A DNA stretch of 64,000 nucleotides, from positions 2,497,501 to 2,561,500 of the forward strand of contig NZ_CP150662.1 in NCBI RefSeq assembly GCF_038024125.1, given 5' to 3'. The notes below the pieces were generated by a model. The model searched no databases. It saw only the letters and a program-made list of their open reading frames with translations, and had not been told where the DNA came from. The stretch's first letter is position 1; every line of letters starts with the position of its first letter. The position numbers were made by a program, and so were the translations under genes. This DNA comes from Polaribacter gangjinensis. GTDB lineage: Bacteria; Bacteroidota; Bacteroidia; Flavobacteriales; Flavobacteriaceae. Below, one piece after another: positions 49,774 through 58,041 of this stretch.

Positions 49774-50252
49774 TGAGCAAAATTTATTTTTCACTACTAG
49801 TAATTTTAGTTCTTTTAAGTGCTTGCTCATCAACACAAGATATATATTCTATAAAATCAAGTTCAAATGTAAAAATCAATAATGTTGTTGATTTTGCACT
49901 GAAACACGAAGGTGTAAAATATAGGTATGGAGGAACAACAAACAAAGGAATGGATTGTTCAGGCTTGGTAACCACATCTTTTAAAGAAGCCAACATTACC
50001 TTACCACGAAGTTCTGGAGATATGTCAAAAGAAGGAAAAGAAATTCCTTTAGAAAGTGTAAAAAAAGGTGATTTAGTATTCTTTGCCGCTAGAAATAGGA
50101 AAAAAAACATAGATCATGTTGGTTTAGTTACAGAGAACAAAAACGGCAAAATTCAATTCATTCACTCTACTACTCAAAGAGGTGTTATTATCTCTTCATT
50201 TTCTGAAGAATATTGGCAAAGAACTTTTGTAAAAGCAGTTACATTATTTTAA
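49773..50252 (+). CDS. NlpC/P60-family cell-wall endopeptidase, lipoprotein
   Basis: The lipoprotein signal ends at LLSAC. An NlpC/P60 domain follows: VKYRYGGTTNKGMDCSGLVTTSF (catalytic Cys), DHVGLVTENKNGKIQFIHSTT (catalytic His and a downstream polar residue). Such enzymes cut D-glutamyl-diaminopimelate bonds in peptidoglycan. The start at 49773 overlaps the lpxB stop (TAATG); the longer frame from 49752 would put the signal peptide too far in. Confidence 0.9.
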   Translation: MSKIYFSLLVILVLLSACSSTQDIYSIKSSSNVKINNVVDFALKHEGVKYRYGGTTNKGMDCSGLVTTSFKEANITLPRSSGDMSKEGKEIPLESVKKGDLVFFAARNRKKNIDHVGLVTENKNGKIQFIHSTTQRGVIISSFSEEYWQRTFVKAVTLF

Positions 50253-50287
50253 AATTTCTTCAAAAAAAATAGTAACTTTCACTCGCT

Positions 50288-52303
50288 ATGAGAAAGTTAC
50301 TTCGATTTTTACCCTTTCACTTTTGTGTATTCCTAATTTTTGGAATTTACGTCCAATTGTACCTAGAAATTTGGCGATTTGATTTTTATATTTTTTTCAG
50401 TATTCATTTTCTTTTTCTACTAATTTTAGGATTAGTTCATCATAAAAAAATACGAACTTTTTTAACTTTTGGATATTTTTTCTTTGTAGGTATTTCCAGT
50501 GTTTTTATTAATGATGATGCCAATTATTCCAATTATTTTGACAGATTTTCAAATAATGATTCAAGGGTAGTTTTAAAAGTTGATAAAGTTTTAAAACCAA
50601 GTAGTTTTCATCAAAAATATCAAGTAAAAGTTATAGAAGTTGATCATCAAAAAACCAGAGGTTTAGCCCTGTTAAACATAGCAAAAGATTCTTTTCAAAA
50701 GACGTTAAAAGTGGATGAATTGATTCTTGTAAATTCCACTTTTAGTGAGATCAATTCTCCTTTAAATCCACATCAATTTGATTATCAAAAATATTTAAAA
50801 AATCAAGGAATTCGTCAACAAATATTCATCGGTAAATCTGATTTTTTACGCCTTGGATTTGGTTCAAGAACCTTGAAAGGTTGGGCTGAGCAATTCCGAA
50901 ATTTTGTTCAATTTTCTTTAAATACTCATGATTTTAAAGTTGATGAAATTGTGGTTATGAATGCCTTGTTATTAGGTGAAAGAAAAGAGATTTCTAAAGA
51001 GTTATTGACTGATTATTCCAATGCAGGAGCCATTCATATTTTGGCTGTTTCAGGTTTGCACGTTGGAATTATCTTGATTTTATTGGTAAAAATTTTCAGT
51101 TTTTTAACCTATTTTAAAAACGGAAAAATAGTTCAAACAATTTTGATTTTAATAATTTTATGGATGTTTGCTTTCATTGCAGGCTTGTCAGCTTCAGTAG
51201 TTAGAGCGGTAACTATGTTTTCATTTTTAGCAATTGGGCAACAGTTTGGGAGCAAAAGAATCAACCTTTTTTCATTGTTTTCTTCATTGTTTATATTGCT
51301 CATTTTTAATCCACTTTTTCTGTTTGATTTTGGTTTTCAACTGAGTTATTTAGCCGTTTTAGGAATCATAACGATGCAACAAAAAGTGTATCATTTTTTT
51401 CGATTTAAATCAAAAATTATTGATTTTTTCTGGCAAATTTCCTCAGTATCTATTGCCGCTCAAATAGGAGTTTTACCATTAAGTTTGTATTATTTTCATC
51501 AATTTCCAGGATTATTTTTCCTGTCAAACATGGTCATTATTCCTGTTTTGGGTTTTGTTTTAATGATGGGAATTGTTGTTTCTTTTCTTTCAATTTGTAA
51601 AATTTTGCCACCTTTTTTAGCTGATTTATACGGATTTATAATTTCATTGATGAATGGATTTGTCAATTGGATTTCAAATCAAGAAGCTTTTTTATGGAAA
51701 GATATTTCTCTTTCTTTTTGGTTGCTTTTGGCAAGTTATGTATTGATATTTTTCGGAGTTCGTTTTTTACAAAATACATCAACCAAAAAAATGTTGTTAT
51801 TTTTAGGAAGTATTGTTGTTTTACAGAGTGTCATTTTATTTGAAAAATTTGAGAAACATCAAACAAAAGAGTTTATTGTTTTTCATAAAACCAAACAAGC
51901 CGTTATTGGATTTCGAAATTCAAATACTATTGAAATTCATCATAATGTTGATAGTTTACAACAGCTAAATTCCGTCATAAATCCTTATAAAATTGGTGAA
52001 AATGTTGAAGTTTCTTTTAAAAAAATGATTTCAAATGTATATATGTTTGAAAATCAGCCAATATTAATAATTGATAGTCTAGGAGTTTATCAGTTAGAAA
52101 ATCTAAAAAATTCAGTGGTTATTTTACAAAATTCACCTAAAATAAATTTAGAGCGAATGATTACAGCAATTCAACCTAAAATAATTATTGCTGACGGAAG
52201 TAATTTTAAATCGTATATCAATCGTTGGAAAATAACCTCTCAAAAAATGAAAATTCCATTTTATTATACAGGAGAAAAAGGCGCTTTTCGTATGAAAAAT
52301 TAA
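50288..52303 (+). CDS. comEC: ComEC/Rec2-family DNA-uptake channel without a clear metallo-beta-lactamase domain
   Basis: The 671-residue inner-membrane protein has an N-terminal membrane region, an OB-like periplasmic domain (LKVDKVLKPSSFHQKYQVKVIEV), and the Competence domain with about eight helices (LLLGERKEISKELLTDYSNAGAIHILAVSGLHVGIILILL; FAFIAGLSASVVRAVTMF; FDFGFQLSYLAVLGI). ComEC passes single-stranded DNA into the cytoplasm in natural transformation. The last ~150 residues lie where longer ComEC proteins carry a metallo-beta-lactamase-like nuclease domain, but no HxHxDH motif is visible. The 3' end overlaps the convergent thioredoxin gene by 4 bp. Confidence 0.88.
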   Translation: MRKLLRFLPFHFCVFLIFGIYVQLYLEIWRFDFYIFFSIHFLFLLILGLVHHKKIRTFLTFGYFFFVGISSVFINDDANYSNYFDRFSNNDSRVVLKVDKVLKPSSFHQKYQVKVIEVDHQKTRGLALLNIAKDSFQKTLKVDELILVNSTFSEINSPLNPHQFDYQKYLKNQGIRQQIFIGKSDFLRLGFGSRTLKGWAEQFRNFVQFSLNTHDFKVDEIVVMNALLLGERKEISKELLTDYSNAGAIHILAVSGLHVGIILILLVKIFSFLTYFKNGKIVQTILILIILWMFAFIAGLSASVVRAVTMFSFLAIGQQFGSKRINLFSLFSSLFILLIFNPLFLFDFGFQLSYLAVLGIITMQQKVYHFFRFKSKIIDFFWQISSVSIAAQIGVLPLSLYYFHQFPGLFFLSNMVIIPVLGFVLMMGIVVSFLSICKILPPFLADLYGFIISLMNGFVNWISNQEAFLWKDISLSFWLLLASYVLIFFGVRFLQNTSTKKMLLFLGSIVVLQSVILFEKFEKHQTKEFIVFHKTKQAVIGFRNSNTIEIHHNVDSLQQLNSVINPYKIGENVEVSFKKMISNVYMFENQPILIIDSLGVYQLENLKNSVVILQNSPKINLERMITAIQPKIIIADGSNFKSYINRWKITSQKMKIPFYYTGEKGAFRMKN

Positions 52304-52824
52304 GGATTCAATTTGCTTTTAAATTTCTTTTCAAACTCTTCCCAAGTGATATCATTGTAGGCTTCTGTATTGAAAAAAGCCAATACTTTTTCAAAATGTT
52401 CTTTTGGTAAATACCCTGGAATTACTTGCAACAATTCTTCGTTTTTGGTTAAGAAAATTGTGCTTGGATACGATAATTTTCCATCTAAAAAAGCTACTGC
52501 AAGCTCATGATATTGTGTTCTTCCTTGTTGTTTAAATTTGAAAGTGTGGCCTTTATATTTGATATCTTCTTTGCCCTCTCCATTCAATTTTATGGCATAA
52601 AAATGTGTATTGATATATTTTGCAATTACTTCATTTTCATAGGTTTCTTTGGTCATTTTTTTACAAAATCCACACCAATCTGTATAAACATTAATTAAAA
52701 TAGGTTTTGGATTAGTTTTGTTCAATTCAATAGCTTTTTCAAATGAAAGCCAATTGATTTTTTCTTGTGCATTCATTGAAAATGAGGTGCAAAAGAAAAC
52801 AAAAATGAGGAGGATTTTTTTCAT
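52300..52824 (-). CDS. Secreted thioredoxin-like protein (CxxC)
   Basis: A signal peptide (MKKILLIFVFFCTSFSMNAQ) is followed by a thioredoxin fold: ILINVYTDWCGFCKKMTKETYENEVIAKYIN with the active-site CGFC, a cis-Pro region in LSYPSTIFLTKNEELLQVIPGY, and a helical end. Exported, so it probably acts on disulfides or as a reductase in the periplasm; partner unknown. The DUF255/thioredoxin_7-type spacing is typical for Bacteroidetes. Confidence 0.88.
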   Translation of the reverse strand: MKKILLIFVFFCTSFSMNAQEKINWLSFEKAIELNKTNPKPILINVYTDWCGFCKKMTKETYENEVIAKYINTHFYAIKLNGEGKEDIKYKGHTFKFKQQGRTQYHELAVAFLDGKLSYPSTIFLTKNEELLQVIPGYLPKEHFEKVLAFFNTEAYNDITWEEFEKKFKSKLNP

Positions 52825-52926
52825 GTACAGATTATCGATAAATCAATTGCAAATTTACAATTAATTAATAATTTAGGGGAGTTTTAGTAGTTAATCTATT
52901 CAAAATTCTTCTAGAATATTTTACAC

Positions 52927-52962
52927 AAAAAAACCTCATAAGAATTCACTTATGAGGTTTTG
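52927..52962 (-). terminator. Terminator of the POT transporter gene
   Basis: AAAACCTCATAAG and CTTATGAGGTTTT arms around a short loop, with an A-run to the left, 17 bp past the minus-strand stop. Confidence 0.85.
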
Positions 52963-52978
52963 AGTTTTATAAATTAGA

Positions 52979-54487
52979 TTAATGTACGTTTCCTAATAAT
53001 TTTTTCATCACTGGAGACATCAATAAAACAACAGCTCCTGCACCCATAGAGTATAATGCTATTAAATGAAATCCATCAGTGTAAATCGATAACGTTTCTA
53101 ATCCACCAACATTGATGTCAGTACTTTCAACAGCTAATTGTTCACCAATAAATCCTACAATTTGAAATGCAAAAGCCGATGATAAAAACCAAACTCCCAT
53201 CATAAATGAAACAATATTTTTTGGAGATAAATCTGTAATTTTTGACAATCCAACAGGAGACATAAACAATTCACCAATAGAAATGATAAAATACATAACC
53301 AATAAATATGCAAAAGGTACCATGCCATTTTCATCTGCACTTGCACCACTTATTGATAAAATATAGAAACACAAACCCGCTAAAAGTAAGCCAAAACCAA
53401 ATTTATAAGGTGTTCTTGGATTCAATCCTTTTTTAGCTAAAAATCCCCAAAGTAGTGAAATTGGAATTGCCAAAATAATGATAAACATTGAGTTTAAAGC
53501 ATTGGTTTGACTGGCTGACATGATGCCATCTAAAGCAACATTTCTTGATGCGAATAAAGTAATTACACTTCCTGATAATTCATGAAAACCCCAAAAAAGT
53601 GTCATAAAAAAAGTGATTAGAACAGCCATTATTAATTTTTTTCTTGCTTCTGATTCTAATTTTGCCATGATAAAAATTAAATATCCTAAGACTGCAAAAC
53701 CTATAAATTTAAAAATTCCACTTACGTAATTTTGTTGCCAAGAAGCTAATAAATATGCAATTCCAGGAGCTGATAAAAATGCAATAATTGGAATTAATGT
53801 TTTTTGTGGAATTCCTAACACTTTCTTTTCGTAAACTTCCCTATTTAAAGGCATTCCTCTATCTCCAAAAACATTATTTTTTATTCCACTCCAAAAGAAA
53901 AGTAAACCTGTTAACATTCCAATTCCAGCCAAACCAAAACCATAATGCCATCCATATTCAGCTGCTAACCATCCACATAAAAGCGGTGCTACAAAACCTC
54001 CAATATTAATTCCCATGTAGAAAATGGTAAATCCTGAATCTTTTCTTACGTCTCCAGCTTTGTATAAAGAGCCTACAAAAGTTGAAATATTAGGTTTAAA
54101 AAATCCATTTCCAACTACTATAAAAGCTAAGGCTAAAAAGAAGGCAATATCATTTTGTATTGCCAAAACAAAGTGCCCCAAAGCCATTAAAATTCCGCCT
54201 AAAAAAATAGAGGCTCTCATCCCTAAAATTTTATCAGAAATTTGACCTCCAATAACGGTTGATGCATATACTAATGATCCATAAGAAGCATAAACAACTG
54301 CTGTAGCAACATCTCGTTCAGCAATAGCTTTGAATATTTCTTGCACCATATAAAGCGTTAACAACGCTCTCATTCCGTAGAAACTGAAACGTTCCCATAA
54401 TTCAGCAAAAAACAGGTAAAATAAACCTTTTGGATGTCCAAACATTTCTGGCTCTTGAGATGGAATTGTGACTTCTTTGTCTAACAT
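52979..54487 (-). CDS. POT-family proton-dependent di-/tripeptide transporter
   Basis: The 502-residue major-facilitator protein has the POT signatures FFAELWERFSFYGMRALLTLYMV (ExxER-type motif) and GNGFFKPNISTFVGSLY, FTIFYMGINIGGFVAPLLCGWLA, and about 12-14 membrane segments. It imports di- and tripeptides with protons. It begins 28 bp after the DPP IV gene ends, so the two form an operon: extracellular peptidase releases dipeptides and this protein imports them (inference). Confidence 0.94.
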   Translation of the reverse strand: MLDKEVTIPSQEPEMFGHPKGLFYLFFAELWERFSFYGMRALLTLYMVQEIFKAIAERDVATAVVYASYGSLVYASTVIGGQISDKILGMRASIFLGGILMALGHFVLAIQNDIAFFLALAFIVVGNGFFKPNISTFVGSLYKAGDVRKDSGFTIFYMGINIGGFVAPLLCGWLAAEYGWHYGFGLAGIGMLTGLLFFWSGIKNNVFGDRGMPLNREVYEKKVLGIPQKTLIPIIAFLSAPGIAYLLASWQQNYVSGIFKFIGFAVLGYLIFIMAKLESEARKKLIMAVLITFFMTLFWGFHELSGSVITLFASRNVALDGIMSASQTNALNSMFIIILAIPISLLWGFLAKKGLNPRTPYKFGFGLLLAGLCFYILSISGASADENGMVPFAYLLVMYFIISIGELFMSPVGLSKITDLSPKNIVSFMMGVWFLSSAFAFQIVGFIGEQLAVESTDINVGGLETLSIYTDGFHLIALYSMGAGAVVLLMSPVMKKLLGNVH

Positions 54488-54515
54488 AATAGTTCTTTTT
54501 TAAGTTGATTTAAAA

Positions 54516-56705
54516 TTATTTTAACAAGTTTGCTTCTATAAAATTTGTCATTTTGGTGTACAAATTCAAACGCATATTTCGTCCTTCATAAATTCCATGT
54601 GCTCTGTCAGGAACAATAAACATATCAAATTGTTTGTTCTTTTCAATCAAAGCATTGATCATTCTGAATGAATTTTGTACATGTACATTATCATCTCCTG
54701 TACCATGAACCAATAAGAATTTTCCTTTTAATTTTTCAGCATAATTGATGGGTGAATTTTCATCATAACCAGCAGGATTTTCTTGCGGAGTTCTTAAAAA
54801 ACGCTCTGTATAAACAGAATCGTAAAAGCGCCAAGATGTAACTGGAGCAACTGCAATAGCCATAGAAAAAATGTCACTTCCTTTTAACAACGAATTTGTA
54901 CTCATGTGTCCTCCAAAAGACCAACCCCAAATTCCTATTTTTTCTTTGTTTATAAAAGGTAATTCAGCCAATTTTTTGGCAGCTGCAATTTGATCTTCTG
55001 TTTCGTATTTCACTAAATTTAAATAAGTTGATTTTTTAAAATCTGCTCCTTTATAGCCTGTTCCACGTCCGTCAACACAAACCACAATAATCCCTTTTTG
55101 AGATAACATATTGTGCCAATAATCATTGGTAGCATTCCAAGAATTACCAACTTGTTGCGAACCTGGACCTGAATATTGAAACATAAATAGAGGGTATTTT
55201 TTAGTAGCATCAAAATCCAATGGTTTTATCATCCACATATTCAACTGATTTCCGTTGATTTCTATGGTAGAAAATTCTTTTGGACTCATTTTATATTGGG
55301 CGATTTTCGATTGCAAATCAGCATTGTCTACAATCACTTTTATTTTTTTTCCATCAGATGAGAAAAGAGAATATACAGGAGGATTTGTTGCTGATTGATA
55401 AGTATTGATAAAAAACTGCAAGTTTTTGCTGAAAGCAGCATTATTTTGTCCGTCTTTTTCACTCAATAATTTTTTGTTTTTTCCATTCAAACCAATTGAA
55501 TAAACACCTCTATTTATAGAACCATTTTCTACAGATTGATAATAAATCGTTTTTTTGGCAGCATTAAAACCATAATAATTGGTTACTTCCCAATTTCCTT
55601 TGGTTACTTGATTGATCAATTTTCCATTGAAATCATAATGATAAATATGATTGAATCCATCTTTTTCACTTGTCCAAATAAAACTATTGTCGGTTAAAAA
55701 AGTTAAGTTGTCATGAATATCAACATAGGCTTTGTCAGTTTCATTTAGCAACAAAGTTGAGCTACTTTTTTGAGCATCTATTTTATGTAATTTTAAATCA
55801 TTTTGATGACGATTTAAGGTAGTTGCAACCAAGAAATTAGCGTCATTTGACCATTTTATTCTTGGGATATATTCATAATCACCCAAATCAACTTTTTGAG
55901 TTTTGCTAGATGAAACATTGAATAAATGTAAGGTTACAATTGCATTTTTTTCACCCGCTTTTGGATATTTAAAAACTTGCTGAGTTGGGTATAAATCATT
56001 CCCAACAATATCCATTGAAAACGTTGGAACTGCTGTTTCATCGAACCGTAAAAAAGCCAAATGTTTGCTATCAGCACTCCATTCAAAAGCTCTTACAAAT
56101 CCAAATTCTTCTTCATACACCCAATCTGTAATTCCGTTAATAATACTGTTTTTCAATCCATCATTAGTTACTTGAATAGTAGTATTTTTTGAAAAATCTT
56201 TGATAAAAATATTGTTTCCTTTTGCGTAAGCAACTTTTTGATTATCAGGAGAAAAAATAGGTTCTTGAATATTTTCTCCAATTAAAGTTACTTTTTTTGA
56301 TGCAATATCATACGCATAAAAAGTACCACTATATGAACGTCTAAAAATTTGATTAAAATCAGTGCCCAGAATCAATTTTGTTTCATCATCATTAAAACTA
56401 TAAGATGAAAAGGAACTCATTTCAGATATATTTTTGCTAGAAACAATTGTTTCAACTTTCTCTAAAGTTTCATAACTGTATTTATCAACTGTTGATTCTT
56501 TGGTTTGTGGGTTGTAATTCAATAACGAATAAAAATTTCCATTCATTGAATTCAGCGCATTCATTCTTTCAGGTGAAAAAGTGCCATTCCAAATTTCTGT
56601 CAAGCTAATTTCCTTTGCATTTTTAGTAGCTGTTTGATTGGTTTGTGCTTTTGTAGTTTCAAAAGTGAGTAACAAAAAGCTAACGAGCATCAATACGTTT
56701 TTCAT
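54516..56705 (-). CDS. Dipeptidyl-peptidase IV (S9B family), secreted
   Basis: The 729-residue enzyme has a signal peptide (MKNVLMLVSFLLLTFETTKAQ), a beta-propeller (about 60-450), then an alpha/beta hydrolase domain with the DPP IV elements: EEEFGF/RAF near the substrate N-terminus pocket (DWVYEEEFGFVRAFEW), the nucleophile in GIWGWSFGGHMS, an Asp in LLVHGTGDDNVHVQNS and a His in VPDRAHGIYEG. It removes X-Pro or X-Ala dipeptides from peptides. First gene of a two-gene operon with the POT transporter. Confidence 0.94.
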   Translation of the reverse strand: MKNVLMLVSFLLLTFETTKAQTNQTATKNAKEISLTEIWNGTFSPERMNALNSMNGNFYSLLNYNPQTKESTVDKYSYETLEKVETIVSSKNISEMSSFSSYSFNDDETKLILGTDFNQIFRRSYSGTFYAYDIASKKVTLIGENIQEPIFSPDNQKVAYAKGNNIFIKDFSKNTTIQVTNDGLKNSIINGITDWVYEEEFGFVRAFEWSADSKHLAFLRFDETAVPTFSMDIVGNDLYPTQQVFKYPKAGEKNAIVTLHLFNVSSSKTQKVDLGDYEYIPRIKWSNDANFLVATTLNRHQNDLKLHKIDAQKSSSTLLLNETDKAYVDIHDNLTFLTDNSFIWTSEKDGFNHIYHYDFNGKLINQVTKGNWEVTNYYGFNAAKKTIYYQSVENGSINRGVYSIGLNGKNKKLLSEKDGQNNAAFSKNLQFFINTYQSATNPPVYSLFSSDGKKIKVIVDNADLQSKIAQYKMSPKEFSTIEINGNQLNMWMIKPLDFDATKKYPLFMFQYSGPGSQQVGNSWNATNDYWHNMLSQKGIIVVCVDGRGTGYKGADFKKSTYLNLVKYETEDQIAAAKKLAELPFINKEKIGIWGWSFGGHMSTNSLLKGSDIFSMAIAVAPVTSWRFYDSVYTERFLRTPQENPAGYDENSPINYAEKLKGKFLLVHGTGDDNVHVQNSFRMINALIEKNKQFDMFIVPDRAHGIYEGRNMRLNLYTKMTNFIEANLLK

Positions 56706-56754
56706 AAAATTTGTAAGTTTTGTAAAAGTTTGCCAAGTTTACGAAATTATTGTC

Positions 56755-56804
56755 AAAAAATAGCGCTCTCTTTAACATTGCACTTTAAAATGCGCTATTT
56801 TTTT
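56755..56804. terminator. Extra hairpin between the DPP IV gene and the SPFH gene
   Basis: AAAATAGCGC (56757-56766) and GCGCTATTTT (56792-56801) arms with a 25-base loop and A/T-runs on both sides. A separate terminator already ends the SPFH gene, so this may stop readthrough, end a short RNA or act in the DPP IV leader. Confidence 0.45.
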
Positions 56805-56848
56805 ATTGATTTAAAAAATAATAACTCTTTTTAACTTCTTTTTTTAAA

Positions 56849-56884
56849 TTAAAAAAGCTTACCTATTAAAGTTAGGTAAGCTTC
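56849..56884 (-). terminator. Terminator of the SPFH lipoprotein gene
   Basis: AAGCTTACCTA and TAGGTAAGCTT arms with an A-run on the left, 24 bp past the minus-strand stop. Confidence 0.8.
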
Positions 56885-56908
56885 TTTGTAAAGAAATAAG
56901 ATTTAGAG

Positions 56909-57727
56909 TTATTTTTTTTCTTTCTTATCAACTTCTTTGTTTGATGTTTTATCTTCATTACCAATAAATAATGGAGTTTTTCCATCGGTAATGATTATTT
57001 TTGAATTCATAGATTTTGATAATTCTCTAAATGCTTCAATGGCTTTGATTCTTATAATGCCATCTGTTAAACCTTCAGTTAGAATAATTTGAGCATCTCT
57101 TTCTCCTTTTGCATTGATGATTTTTCTTTCAGCTTCTAATTTTTCTTGTGTTAAAACAAACTCCATTCTCATAGCATCTTGTTCGGCTTGTAATTTTCGT
57201 TCTACAGAACTTGCAAGACCTTGTGGTAATTGAATCTGTTTCATTAAAACAGCAATTAACTCAATGCCATCTGCTTGTTTTTCAAGATTTAATTTCATTT
57301 TTTCTAGAATTTCTTTTTCAATATTGGCTCTCATTCCTGAGTGCATGTCTTTGGCATAAAATTTTGCGCAAACATCAGAAGCAGCAGATCTAAAAACACT
57401 AGTGATGATAGATTCGTAATCTTTACCTAAATTTTGTAAAACGGAAGCGACTTTATCTCCATGTAATCTATGTAAAATGGATATTTCTGCATTTACACTT
57501 AAACCTTCTTTACTAGGTAAACTCAAAAAAAGTTTGATGTTTTTTGTTTGAGTAGATTCTTTTACAACCTTACTAATTATGGGATTGTAAAGAATGGTTC
57601 CTTGAGTTTTAACTTCAGGAGAAAATGTTCCTAACGTTTGTTTTATACCAACTTCACCTGGTCGTATTACTGCGCAACTTGAACTTATTAGCCCTAATAA
57701 AATAATTGCAATGGTTTGATTTTTCAT
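56909..57727 (-). CDS. SPFH/band 7 (prohibitin-like) domain lipoprotein
   Basis: The chosen start gives a lipoprotein signal (MKNQTIAIILLGLISSSC). An SPFH domain follows (VIRPGEVGIKQTLGTFSPEVKTQGTILYNPIISKVVKESTQTKNIKLFLSLPSKEGLSVNAEISILHRLH), then a long helical stretch (LEKQADGIELIAVLMKQIQLPQGLASSVERKLQAEQDAMRMEF...) and an Asp/Lys-rich end. Prohibitin/band 7 proteins build membrane-associated rings; here the lipobox instead of a membrane helix is distinctive. A -7 element at 57777-57770 overlaps the longer possible frame (start 57772), which supports 57727. Confidence 0.85.
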   Translation of the reverse strand: MKNQTIAIILLGLISSSCAVIRPGEVGIKQTLGTFSPEVKTQGTILYNPIISKVVKESTQTKNIKLFLSLPSKEGLSVNAEISILHRLHGDKVASVLQNLGKDYESIITSVFRSAASDVCAKFYAKDMHSGMRANIEKEILEKMKLNLEKQADGIELIAVLMKQIQLPQGLASSVERKLQAEQDAMRMEFVLTQEKLEAERKIINAKGERDAQIILTEGLTDGIIRIKAIEAFRELSKSMNSKIIITDGKTPLFIGNEDKTSNKEVDKKEKK

Positions 57728-57769
57728 AAATATTAGATTTTTAAGTTTATATTTCAATTTAATTACTCT

Positions 57770-57777
57770 CAAAATTA
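57770..57777 (-). promoter_or_regulatory. -7 element of the SPFH gene
   Basis: CAAAATTA on + reads TAATTTTG on -, 43 bp before the ATG. No -33 TTG at a normal distance. Confidence 0.4.
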
Positions 57778-58008
57778 ATAGTAAAACAATTATAAAAGCG
57801 ATAATTATAATTGATTTTTCTTATGAATAATCATCAAAAAAAATAGTGTAAAGATTTGATGTTAATTTGTCTTAAAATATTATCAATCTGATTGATAAAT
57901 ATCTTTTTTTTGATAAAATATAGTTGATTTGATAAACAAAATATTCCATCTTTTAAACGTTTAAAAAGTTCTATTACAAATAATTTTAAGGTTTAAATTA
58001 GATTCATT

Positions 58009-58016
58009 TATATTTG
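58009..58016 (+). promoter_or_regulatory. -7 element of the HMG-CoA reductase gene
   Basis: TATATTTG, 25 bp upstream of the ATG. No -33 TTG seen. The 269-bp divergent region to the SPFH gene holds nothing else I can name. Confidence 0.5.
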
Positions 58017-58041
58017 TTCTCCTAAGTTTACAAATACATAA

